Source: Persicaria tinctoria
Taxonomy: Eukaryota; Streptophyta; Magnoliopsida; Caryophyllales; Polygonaceae
Length of the DNA stretch: 64,000 bases
Assembly (NCBI GenBank): GCA_037127255.1
Contig: JBANSL010000017.1
Coordinates: forward strand, 45,083,745 to 45,147,744
Direction of reading: 5' to 3'
The translations under genes and the position numbers were made by a program. This document shows positions 52,800 through 62,653 of this stretch, piece after piece; position 1 is the stretch's first letter, and each line of letters opens with the position of its first letter. The notes beneath the pieces were generated by a model that searched no databases, was not told the origin of the DNA, and worked only from the letters and a program-made list of their open reading frames with translations.

Positions 52800-54480
52800 T
52801 AAGGGAGACGCCCGCGTCTCCTTCATCCCGCCGCCCGAGCGCCTCCCATCCTCGTCTCCTTCATCCCACCGCCCGCGCATCCACCATCTCTCTCGCTCGT
52901 CGTGCCATCCTCTGAACCCTAAACCACCACCTCGCTAGGTCGCAGCCCTCTTCGTTTCCTCTCCGCCGCTTCTCCACCGTCATCCTAGGTCATCGCTCTG
53001 ACTCTCTCGCTCCATGAGATTCACCTTCTCCCTCCGGCCGCCTCTCCGTTCTCTTTGCACCTGCCGGAACCCGAAGCATCGACCATGGTTATCGATATCT
53101 TTCGACCACCGCAGTCTCTCCCCACCGTCACCTTTGCTGCTCCCGATTGGCACCGATTCCTCCGTCTCTCGACCTCTTTCTCCGCTCCTCACCACCGACC
53201 TTCTCTATGTCGCCATCACCAGCACCCTTTTCGTCTGCGAGATTCTTGCTTCTTGATTTGGCTTTTTATTCGCTCTTCAAGAGTTTCAACTTCAACCTCG
53301 ATTTCACCTCAGGTAAGTACAGGTTCATCTCTCTAATGCTTTTGATTTTTAGCATTGAACTAAAGGTCTAATAATGCTGAATTAGTGACTTTTTTGTGTC
53401 TCGCATGATCGAGTGATGATTTCGTTTGGTAGTGTTGGGCTGAATTTGTGCGTAATTGATGTCGAACTGATTGAATCATAGATTGCTTTGCTTGCCTGAT
53501 TACTACAGTTTTTGTTTTTGTTTTTTCCTTTTGTAATGTGATGGTCGTACGATCGATGTTGCTTCATGAATGCTGATTTGGCTCGATTGCAATGGATTGG
53601 AAAGGTTGTAACTTGAAATTGGTTGTGATTGTCTTTCATTATCGGATAAATTATGTTTTATGAAGATTTAGAAGTGGATTGAGAATTGTTCTATGGTAAG
53701 GGCAATTTGTTGATAGTTGCACGTGTTCTATTACTTGCTTCCACTTGTTGTTGGTGTTTTTGGTTTTATCGTTGTGGCTTAGCTGTGGTGATGATTGTGG
53801 CATTGCATCTTCCTGACCTTGCCTTGCTTGATTTGTGTTAAACCTAGCTAGGATCTTGAGACTTTGATAATTGAATTGCATGTGGTTGATTGAAATTTCC
53901 CGTTTTTATATGAAATTAGTTGAGTCCTTTCTAAGTCTCAAGCTTATGGATATTTGCTGGTTTGTTCTATGATGCTTTTAAGCCATACAAATCTTGCTAG
54001 CGTTATGCTTTTGGACTGAATTTAGAAGTGAAATCTGGCAGAATTTTATTGTTGAAACTAATCACTTTAGCTCTTAAATTTAGTTAATGGTTACATTTAT
54101 TTATTTGAAGTGTGGGCTACTTGATTATTTTCTACATGGATTGATTTCTAACTGAACTAAATTTTCACTATAGATGAAGCCATTTGTGGAATTTGCTTGA
54201 TGTAGTTACTAGGTGTGGTTGATTTATAGACCTTTGCTACTGAATTGGTTATGTAACTTGCTAGTTTTGCTGGGCGCGTTTGCTCGTGGCTTGCTATGTT
54301 TTCCCCAGAGCCTGATTTGCTTGCCTCGTGATTCAGGAGGTATATCGATCTGTGAGGAAACTGCTGCTCCTTCTTACTTGCGCCGCAGCTGCTGCACCCA
54401 TCTTTTTGCAGATTCTACAAGACAACCATTATGCTTGGCCAGATGATACAAACAGGGTTTAAACTGCAAATAGACCTTAT
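52800..54480 (+). other. GC-rich gene-like segment inside CACTA 2
   Basis: At 52800 composition changes sharply to CT/GC-rich with many CCGCC words, like a plant 5' UTR. A CAG|GTAAGT-type splice donor lies at about 53309-53316, followed by about 1.1 kb of T-rich, intron-like sequence. A TTTTTGCAG acceptor lies at about 54403-54411, followed by a short open stretch (FYKTTIMLGQMIQTGFKLQI). No protein family is recognised, and several 70-90 residue frames overlap without one being preferred. It could be a captured host 5' exon plus intron (Pack-CACTA) or the transposon's own leader. Confidence 0.45.
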
Positions 54481-54944
54481 AGAGTATGTTGCGGAAAATC
54501 TCAAATTCGGTCTCGTTGAAGTGGTTTATTGATAATGCATATTTTCTACATGCATTATAGATAGGTCTTAGGTGCATTAGGTAGTAATATTGCGTGTTTA
54601 ATAAGCTTATTCATATTATTTGTCATTTGGTATTCGAAGTGCGGAATCTACGTTTTCTAGTGTTTATTTGTAGGTCTTATGATCCGGCCTCGAAAGGTGA
54701 AAAAAGAATGGAGCAAATGGACAAAGAAGAGCTAAGGAAAAAGAGATGAAATTGAGAACATGGACAAATCCCATATTTAAGGTTATGAGAAGTTGGAGTT
54801 AGCTTTTGCAATCTTCATGAGAATCGTAGTGCTTGGAAAAAGCTTTCCAACGCATATTCAAATGTGTCAATCGGACGAAGGATAACTCTAGAAGGTTCAT
54901 TACAAGTTCAGTCTTCCGAAGCTGTCTACTGCATAATTAGCGGC

Positions 54945-54990
54945 GCCCGTCGCCATTTCCACGGCGCCTGCCGTCTCGTCAGATCCGGAT
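54945..54990. repeat. Paired GGCGCC palindromes in the E LTR
   Basis: GGCGCC occurs twice with a 21-bp step (GCGGCGCCCGTCG...CACGGCGCCTGCCG). The same double motif recurs in the internal ORF region at 61938-61978. Confidence 0.8.
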
Positions 54991-55699
54991 TTGCGATACG
55001 CGGCCCAGTCTATCTTTATGGGAACTCTTAAGTCTTATCTATCATTCCTAGGGTTTTTGCCAACGCCTTTGAGCCATATATTAGTCATATTTCCTGCATT
55101 CATTCAATCAACTAACAATTCTATTCCCCATAACACTCATTACACTGAGAGGATTTAAGTTTAGGGATTCAAGGTTTGTTATGCTTGCCTAGAATTCTTG
55201 TAGTTTTGCTGTGATTCAAGACTTGGTTGATTGATTGTGAGACTTAATTTCTATATTATTCATGAGTTTATTTATCATCTTGTTTTTCATATTATATTTT
55301 TTTTCCTTTCCACAATATATTGGCCATCCAGTTAGGAATTGCATCTTTGCTATGAATCCGTTGTTGGTTTCTTGATAGCAAACGAAGTCATTGATTTAGT
55401 GATATTTCTATGCCTTTGTAGTGGATGATAGCAATTGATCTATGTCAAGTAGATGTTTATAGGTTCCGAATGGGTTGTTCCTTTGTTTTCTAATTGCATT
55501 GGATTGATATGCTAATTGGTCTTAAGAACTCAATCGTTAATGCTATTTTTAGTGATGCTGAATAAGAGATTGTGTCCTTGCGAATCAATTGATTCAAGGA
55601 AGTCGACACATGCTTAGGAATGATATTGAAATCATCTCAAGGATCAAGTAACCACTAGTACAAAAAAGCCCTTACACAACGGTTATTTTACAAAACGCA

Positions 55700-56470
55700 C
55701 AACGGTTTTGGAACATTTGAATCAGCCCGTGTGGTTTTTGAAAATACATCGGTTGGGTTTATCACAAGAGTTCATTTAGACAACGGTTATAACCGTTGTG
55801 AAAGATTTCGGATAACCGTTGTCTATGCACCTCCAAAATTGGTTCCGAATCATATTAACCGGTTCTAACCGTTGTATAAAATCAATATAGACGTTGTCTT
55901 TAGTTAGGATATCCGGCTTTAACCGTTGTCTAATCATATTCTAACTGTTGTCTAAAGAGATTGTAATTGTTGTCTAGGTACATGTTAACCGTTGTCTATG
56001 ACAAATGCAACCGTTGTGTAAATATATATATTGAAACCGTTGTGTACGTATATTTTAACCGTTGTCTATATAATCGTTAACCGTTGTCTAAATTAAAAAA
56101 TTGTTAACTAGATTCGCTTAAACCGTTGTCTAAGTAACTTTTAACCGTTTTCTAAGTAACTTTCAACCATTGTTTAAGTAAGTTTTAACCGTTGTCTAAA
56201 TACTTTATAATCGTTGTCTATTGTTTCATTGAACCGTTGTATATAATCTTTTATCCGTTGTTTATATAATCATTAACCGTTGTTTAAATTATAAAAATCG
56301 TTGGCTAGAATCGCTTAAACCATTATCTAAGTAACTTTCAACCGTTGTCTAAATATATTTAACCATTGTCGATCTACGTTCTAACCGCCAATTAAACAAC
56401 CATTAACCAGTGTCTATTTTCATTTGAATCGTTGTATATAAATCTTTTAACCGTCGTCATTTCATATCAA
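55700..56470. repeat. CACTA 3 subterminal repeats, left (AACCGTTGTCTAA)
   Basis: At least a dozen AACCGTTGT words, many followed by CTAA, spaced roughly 25-50 bp. The opposite orientation (ACAACGGTT) dominates at the right side. Confidence 0.9.
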
Positions 56471-57950
56471 TGGCTATCGTAACTGTTATCTAAGCTCCAT
56501 TTGCCCTGAATCACATTCACAACCCACAAGACATTAATCATGCACAAATTACCTTTGGAGGTTAAGTGCTTCATCAAAGAACACGCATCGTCACCTTTAG
56601 AGGTTAAGTGCTTGATCACATTTACGAGCCACAATACATTACCTTAAGCAGGCCAAAAATTTTAAACATAATAAAAGTATTGTGAGCTCATGTCACTAAA
56701 TTTTAGATTTCAGCTCAGAGAGTTTTTAGGGCCTCAAATCTGCAGAATAACTATACACCATCAAAGGATGCAACTTATCAGTTTTCATTAATTGATCAAA
56801 TTCCCTAATCGATTAATCAAGAGACTTGATTCAAGAGTTTATATTTACCAAAACCGACAATTCAGTGGGAGATCTGGACAAAGCCTTGGCATCGTCGACA
56901 TAGACTTCCTCATGAAGTGGGAGGTCTGGCGTCATCGATTGGCCTTAAGTGGATCGAAGTCGCAAGACGGAGAACAAGATAGCGAACGAGACAGGAAGAG
57001 AGCGAGACTTTGCGAAGTCGCAAGACCGGATCAGTCATCAATAGAGCTCAGGCCTTACCTTATGTGTTCTCGGATCTGGTGAGAGAGCGAGACTGGAAGA
57101 GGGCTCGAGTTTAAAGGTCTCCCATGTCGGACAGACAAAGTGTAGGGGTGAAAAAATCAAGAAGAGAGAGGGGACGAGAGGTGGAAGGGGGTCGGTGAGA
57201 TGCATATATGAGAGGAGCTTGGAGCTTTTCAGATCTGGGCAAGAGAGGTGTGGCGCTACTCCCCGAAGAATAGAAGAAGATGCATTAAATAGTAAAACCC
57301 GCTCCATAACTTTAAATTTACAGCCTTAAATATATTTTCAAAACGGGCTTCATATTTTAAACTTGCCGCCTTAAGATTATTTTTTTAAAATGTGTTTTCG
57401 GTTTTCCGCTTATAGACTATAGTTGTAAAATAATACTAGTATAATTCCCACGTCACGACGCGTTATTTAATTAAATAAAAGTTTAATGATGTAGAAAATT
57501 AATATGATAAAATTTAATATATTTAAAAACTTTAATGTAAAATATAAAAGGTCAAATTGATAAATAAAGTAAAAATTGTAAAAAAACATTATCATATAAT
57601 TATTTTAAAAATCTGTATTAAAATTATTAAAAATAATTCTTCTCGTTTAAATTAGTATATATAGATATATATAATTTTTTGATTAATCTCACTCGTTACT
57701 AAAGAAAAAAAAATATAGTTACTTTATTTAAAATATTTATATGAAGATGATTTGATAAAAATCTGATAGATTAAGAAGAGAATAACATATGGAACAAAAT
57801 GGTTCTCATTTAATATAATATATGTATATAAAGGGGCTTTCCCATAAAACGATGCTTAATAACCAAGAAACGAATGAATAATTGTAAGCCATTACATGAG
57901 GAAAAAAACGGTAATATAGTGACACGTGGCACATAAGTGTAATGGATTTA
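56471..57950. other. Interior of CACTA 3
   Basis: There is no transposase. A mixed-composition part (56780-57250) has 90-residue open frames on both strands without recognisable motifs, perhaps a captured fragment. The remainder to 57950 is AT-rich and featureless. Confidence 0.4.
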
Positions 57951-57959
57951 ATATATATA

Positions 57960-58247
57960 ACAACGGTTCTTTAAATATTGATCTGTTGTCTTTTCAACTT
58001 ACCGCGCCAATTTTATTCAGCCATAGACAACGGTTTTAATAACCGTTTTCTTTAAAATGTCTTCTATATATAATAATAGTTCTTTAGATATTCGTTGTCT
58101 TTATAACGTAATAGACAATGGTTCTAATCGGCCTTACACGGCGGTTTTATGAACCGTTTTATTTAAGAAGTTTTTTGTATATAAAACGATTTTTTAAATA
58201 TCCGGCTGTCTTTTCAAATTACTAAACATGATGAACAGGGGGGTGGC
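57960..58247. repeat. CACTA 3 subterminal repeats, right, first part
   Basis: ACAACGGTTCTTTAAATAT and related units, split from the rest (60400-61240) by the solo LTR. Confidence 0.8.
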
Positions 58248-58429
58248 TGTTGTAGGAGGAAATCGAGAATGCAAACAGTGAGTAAATAAAGTAAAACAAA
58301 CCGATCTAATCCCAGCAAATAATGTTCAAGACTCCCTCCGATGTAGTAAGAGAAAGTCAGGTTCGAATCCACGAGGAAGTTGGTCAGTGGATCCTAGGCA
58401 TCGGTGGAATCTCACGGACAGAAGTCGAA

Positions 58430-58655
58430 TTACAGTGCTCGACCTCGACTAGGGTTAGTCGACAGAAGACCGATCAAGTCGATTCATGCAGCAGCAAGCA
58501 CTGGGTTGTTGTCGATATCGAGGACGCTCTACTCGATATCGAGTAAAGATGTCGATGTCGATAAGTTTCTTGGTTGAGTTCTTGCACAACAGAAGCTACG
58601 ACGATCTGGGATCGAGGATGAGTAGTCGATATCGACCAAACTTGGTCGAGATCGA
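58430..58655. repeat. TCGATATCGA palindromes, solo LTR U5 side
   Basis: TCGATATCGA pairs with an 11-bp spacer near 58512/58533, and TCGATATCGA-CCAAACTTGG-TCGAGATCGA near 58627-58656, where CCAA...TTGG extends the stem. Confidence 0.85.
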
Positions 58656-59544
58656 GGAGGGCAGAAAGTAAAAACAAGCAATTTTGAATCGTAACTTTGA
58701 TGAATGAAAGAGAACTTCCAAGATTAGGGTTTGCGACAACGATTACCATGAAAGTGGAACATAAATTATAAAAGGTGGTGACTTTATCGATAAAGGAGAA
58801 GGCTTTCACCTAATCCGACAAGTAGGAATATAAATTTCGCGATAAATAACCCTAATTGCATCTATTCCTTTTCATAATTAGCATTTATAATCTTTCGAAT
58901 AGAAATCCTAATTACTACCCAAGTTTCACAACATGAGTTCTTTAATTTCTCAATCAAAGATGAAGCACATAGGGAATAGAATAAAATAACGACAAAATAC
59001 CTCCTTTTACAATCACTAATCCACCAACATGGCTCTCGTTGGACTCACCCCAACCCCAGAAGTAGATGGACTACTCGCGCCTCATCGCAATCGCAGACAT
59101 TGATGTAAAAGAAATAATTTGCAATAAACTATATTCAAAGTCTTTACAATCCCGGCACTCAACTTTCGTAGAATGCCAAAACCCTAAAACATTTGAACTC
59201 CTAAAAACTCTATGTGTAATTGTGTCTCTGGAATTGAATGAATAAAAACTCAGCCCCATGGGCTTTATTTATAGGGCTTAATCCTTGCTAATCAAGGAAA
59301 GCAATCTATATCTATATCTAATGATAAAACTTAAATAATGAATAAAACATTAACTCTAAAAGAGAATATCTAAAAATCTCTTTATCTTCTCGGTATAGAT
59401 AGAAAATCTTTCCTCCATGGATAAATCCTTGATAGTCTTGATAAAACTTGGATAGAACTTGATAGACTCGGACATCTCGCAACCCAACAGCCCAAATCAT
59501 GATCGGACAGGCCCAGCAGCGTCGCGGCCCAGAAAAGCAGTACT

Positions 59545-60045
59545 CAATATCGAGTAATTTCCTCGATATCGAGTAGAGGTGTGTTGTCGACTTGGCTTCA
59601 GCGGCATGCTCGAGTAGCTGATCCTCGACTTGGCTCGTTTGTGCGCTTCTGGTGTTGTCAATATCGAGTAAGTAACTCGATATCGAGGAGTGGTGTCATC
59701 GACTTTGCTGGCCCGTCTTTATCGAGCATTTCCTTCTCGACATTGCTCGGACATGTGCTCCAGGTTTACTCAACATCGAGGAATTTCCTCGATATCGAGG
59801 AGGGTGTTGCTCCGTATCGGCTTGTCTGGTCAGATCGAGCAGTTCTCCTCGGCTCCTCGATCAAGCTTTTTCCTCGATCAGGTTGTGGCTCTCATCCTTT
59901 GTCGATATCGAGTAGTTTACTCGATATCGAGTAATCTCCTGAACTCGAGTAGCCTAAGTCATCAGTTCCTCGATCAGCTCCTCCTCGATCTGGTCTTTGC
60001 TCGGACTCCTTTGTCGATATCGAGGACCAATACTCGATATCGAGT
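59545..60045. repeat. TCGATATCGA paired palindromes, solo LTR U3 side
   Basis: Pairs start at 59902/59921 and 60014/60034 (19- and 20-bp steps), with others near 59550, 59670 and 59770. Both arms carry TA, so each arm is itself a perfect palindrome. Confidence 0.9.
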
Positions 60046-60399
60046 AAAGTGCAGCCTCTGTCTTTGCTTCTTGGTTTTGTCCCGGAATGGCTCCAAATTC
60101 TGTAATTTTAAACCAAAACTTATGTAGACCTCCATTTCTTGCGAATAAGCATATACTACATAAATTCAACATATTCACAGCCCGAAATATACAAAGTGTA
60201 TAGAACATGGAGCTAAAATGTGCATAAAAACCTAACTATTTTAGTGACATCAATGGCTTCAATTTTGCGAGAGAGGTTGAGCGGTTTGAGCGGCTAGGTT
60301 TAGTGCTCATTCATTTATGATAATGTTATGGGGAATTACAAAATTAGTCCTCTATTTCTAAATTATATTTAAAAAAAAAAACTCTTCTCTATATATAGC

Positions 60400-61240
60400 A
60401 ACCTTTCTTTAATTATCCGTTGTCTATTAAACTTTTTAAAAGACGATTTTATTTAGCCTTATACAATGGCTTTAATAACCGTTTTCTTTGAGACGTCATA
60501 TATATAACAACGGTTTTTTTAAATATCCGTTGTCTTTATAACTTCATAGGCAACGATTCTAATCGGCCTTACACAACGGTTTTATGAACCGTTTTCTTTG
60601 AGAAGTCTTCTCTATATATAAACAACGGTTATTTATATATCCGCTGTCTTTTCAACTTACTAAACATGATTTTATTCAGCCTTAGACAACGGTTTTAATA
60701 ACCGTTTTCTTTGAGACGTCTTCTATATATATAGCAACAGTTTTTTAAATATTCGTTGTCTTTATAACTTAATAGATAACTATTCTAATGGGCCTTACAC
60801 AACGGTTTTATCAACTGGTTTCTTTAAAAAGTCTTCTCTATATATAACAACGGTTCTTTAAATATGTGATGTTTTTTCAACTTACTAAGCGTGACTTTAT
60901 TAAGCCTTAGACAACGGTTTTAATAACTGTTTTCTTTGAGGCATCTTCTATATATATAACACCGGTTTTTTAAATATTCGTTGTCTTTATAACCTAATAG
61001 ACAACGATTCTAATCGGTCTTACACAACAGTTTTATGAACTGTTTTATTTAAGAAGTCATTTGTATATATAACAACGGTTTTTTAAATACTCATTGTCTT
61101 TATAAATACAAACACACTCAAAGAAAGCGATTAAATTTATAACCGTTGTCCGTCCCAAAAATCTCAAATTTTTTTCAACATAGACATCATCTTTATAGAA
61201 ACCATTGTATATGTGATGTCTTATAATATACATTTTGTAC
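60400..61240. repeat. CACTA 3 subterminal repeats, right
   Basis: A roughly 120-bp higher-order unit (ACAACGGTTTTAATAACCGTTTTCTTTGAGACGTCTTCTATATATA and so on; positions about 60460, 60690 and 60905) repeats with short ACAACGGTT words. Confidence 0.85.
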
Positions 61241-61530
61241 TAGTGAAATCAACCAATGTTGCGAATTTTAGGCAAACAACACTCTTATCTTTTATCGTCT
61301 CTTTGTGTCCATTCACATCTTTATGTTAGTTTAGTTGCATTGTCTTTCTTCATTTGTATTCCTATTCCGTCTTTCGTGTCATTGATAAACAAATATTGCA
61401 TTGAAATACTTGTTTCTATGTGGGTTCGACCTCTTACTTATCCGCTATACTAGGTTGGTAATTTAGTTTATTTGTTTGGGTTATTTCTTTGGCGATGTGA
61501 AATCTAACAACGTTTCCCATCCGTAAAAAG

Positions 61531-61548
61531 TGGTGTCGTTGCCGGGGA
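61531..61548 (+). promoter_or_regulatory. Primer binding site, element E
   Basis: TGGTGTCGTTGCCGGGGA differs at two positions from the tRNA-Asp site. It lies 12-21 bases after the LTR end, farther than in elements A-D. Confidence 0.7.
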
Positions 61549-61685
61549 AGCAAATTTATTTCTTTGTTTTGTGTGTTTCTTGATTTTTGTTCTTTTCTTT
61601 TGTTTTGTTTCTTTCGAAAATTTAAAAAAAAATGTTGAGGTTATATTAAAATTAGGGAGAATCTTTTCACCATTACTTCAAAAAA

Positions 61686-61907
61686 GTGCAAGAATTAGTA
61701 AGTGAGCGTAAAACACGGGATATCTATGATAGTGAGCGAGATATGGTTCTTTGCGTCTATGAAGGGGTAAGTCCTAAAATGCGAGATCTTATCGATGACA
61801 CGGGTGACGATGGTTTATGCAACCCTGGATTTTCGGGATTGTGGGATCTTTTCTACGACCTAGCTGATGAAGCATTTGAGGAAGAACGCAAGCTAGTGGC
61901 TAAGTAA
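61686..61907 (+). CDS. Short ORF of element E, unknown
   Basis: 73 residues, MQELVSERKTRDIYDSERDM... then a segment like NPGFSGLWDLFYDLADEAFE, ending LVAK. It is charged, with no recognised domain. It lies where gag would start, about 140 bp after the primer site. The ATG at 61686 is internal to an open stretch, so the true start is uncertain. It could be the start of a decayed Gag or an element-specific protein. Confidence 0.45.
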   Translation: MQELVSERKTRDIYDSERDMVLCVYEGVSPKMRDLIDDTGDDGLCNPGFSGLWDLFYDLADEAFEEERKLVAK

Positions 61908-61934
61908 AACAAGAAGGATGGAGATTTGGAGCAA

Positions 61935-61980
61935 ACGGCGTCCGCCGCCCTATCCACGGCGCCCGCCGCCCCCTCAGAAC
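61935..61980. repeat. Paired GGCGYC palindromes in the element E internal region
   Basis: GGCGTCCGCCGCC and GGCGCCCGCCGCC with a 21-bp step, echoing the LTR copy at 54945-54990. Confidence 0.8.
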
Positions 61981-62051
61981 CTCCGCCATATGAAAGGATA
62001 ACTAAGCAAGAATGAGAGGAAGAGTGCAAAAGATTTAAGGAATCATGGGAG

Positions 62052-62653
62052 ATGCATCTATTCGTTGACGATGATTGCCATGAAGAAGAAGATCTAGTAC
62101 TTCTTAAAACGGAGTCTCAAGAGTCGACGCGTGAGGTTTCATCTATTATGCCTTCTTCTCCATTATCTTTTATGCCCTCTCCTTCACCATCCATTATGTT
62201 TTCCTCCACATCACCCATTGTGCTTTCTTTTCCATCATCTATCATACCTTTAATTTTTCTTACCCATCATCCGGTGAAGTGGAGAGCCCAATGCCTATTG
62301 AAATGGAATCCCATGAGTGCATGCATGAGGATCTATATGTTTTGGCTATTGATTCATCTGAAGAGCTCATCTTGATCGCGCCAATCTCAGAACCAATTCC
62401 AGAGCCGATTTCTGTTTCTCCTGAGCAAGGTAATGAAGTTTCTAACACTTTTGTGGATCATTATGGTGAATATTTTGATCCCTGGGAGTATTACTTCTAT
62501 AAGACACCAGCGAAACTGTGTTGGTGGTCTTACATTCCCTCTGGAGATGATCAAACCAAGGTAAATAGGAAAGTGTCAAAGGTATCCAAGGAACTGTGTT
62601 GGTGGTCTTACTTAAAATTTTGGTTGGGCACAAGAATTCACTACTACAATTAA
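62052..62653 (+). pseudogene. Second decayed ORF of element E, unknown
   Basis: The frame from 62052 gives an acidic start (MHLFVDDDCHEEEDLVLL) and a Ser/Pro-rich middle; a frame change near 62275 leads to MESPMPIEMESHECMHEDLY and an end with a repeated LCWWSY word (62515-62533 and 62593-62611, a 78-bp in-frame step). No domain is recognised. The last codons run into the CACTA 4 terminus, so the natural end is lost. Confidence 0.45.

Larger units (their letters stand above)
52205..54529 (+). mobile_element. CACTA transposon 2, left part
   Basis: The terminus CACTACAACCGAAATGTC starts at 52205 after AAG (52202-52204). Subterminal words of TTAGCGACGAA / TTAGTGACAAA type recur to about 52760. 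No transposase or right terminus was found before gypsy E at 54530, so the element is either truncated or continues beyond it. Confidence 0.72.
58248..60252 (-). mobile_element. Solo gypsy LTR inside CACTA 3
   Basis: About 2005 bp starting TGTTGTAGGAGGAAATCGAG, the same family as 24527-25262 and more distantly LTRs of gypsy A/C/D. Flanks GTGGC (58243-58247) and ATGGC (60253-60257) suggest a 5-bp TSD with one mismatch. TATA box 59263-59273 (minus). No internal region is present, as expected after LTR-LTR recombination. The right boundary is the less certain one. Confidence 0.72.
55653..61245. mobile_element. CACTA transposon 3, complete ends
   Basis: CACTAGTACAAAA at 55653 pairs with TTTTGTACTAGTG ending at 61245. 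Flanks are AAC (55650-55652) and AAA (61246-61248), a 3-bp TSD with one mismatch. The element is 5.6 kb including a 2-kb solo LTR, so about 3.6 kb of its own. No transposase is seen, so it is non-autonomous. It sits inside the gypsy E LTR, which continues on both sides. Confidence 0.9.
54530..62638 (+). mobile_element. Gypsy-like element E (plus), LTR split by CACTA 3
   Basis: The LTR starts TGATAATGCATATTTTC at 54530 and ends around 61509-61519. About 1.4 kb remains once CACTA 3 (55653-61245) is removed. A primer site similar to tRNA-Asp is at 61531-61548. The internal region has two short decayed ORFs and is cut at 62639 by CACTA 4. No gag or pol motif is recognisable, so it may be a large-derivative, non-autonomous element. 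Confidence 0.75.

Noticed and set aside
53014..53371. Three overlapping 74-93 residue ORFs in CT-rich DNA
   Set aside because: Low complexity, overlapping frames of similar length and no motif; better read as leader sequence than as genes.
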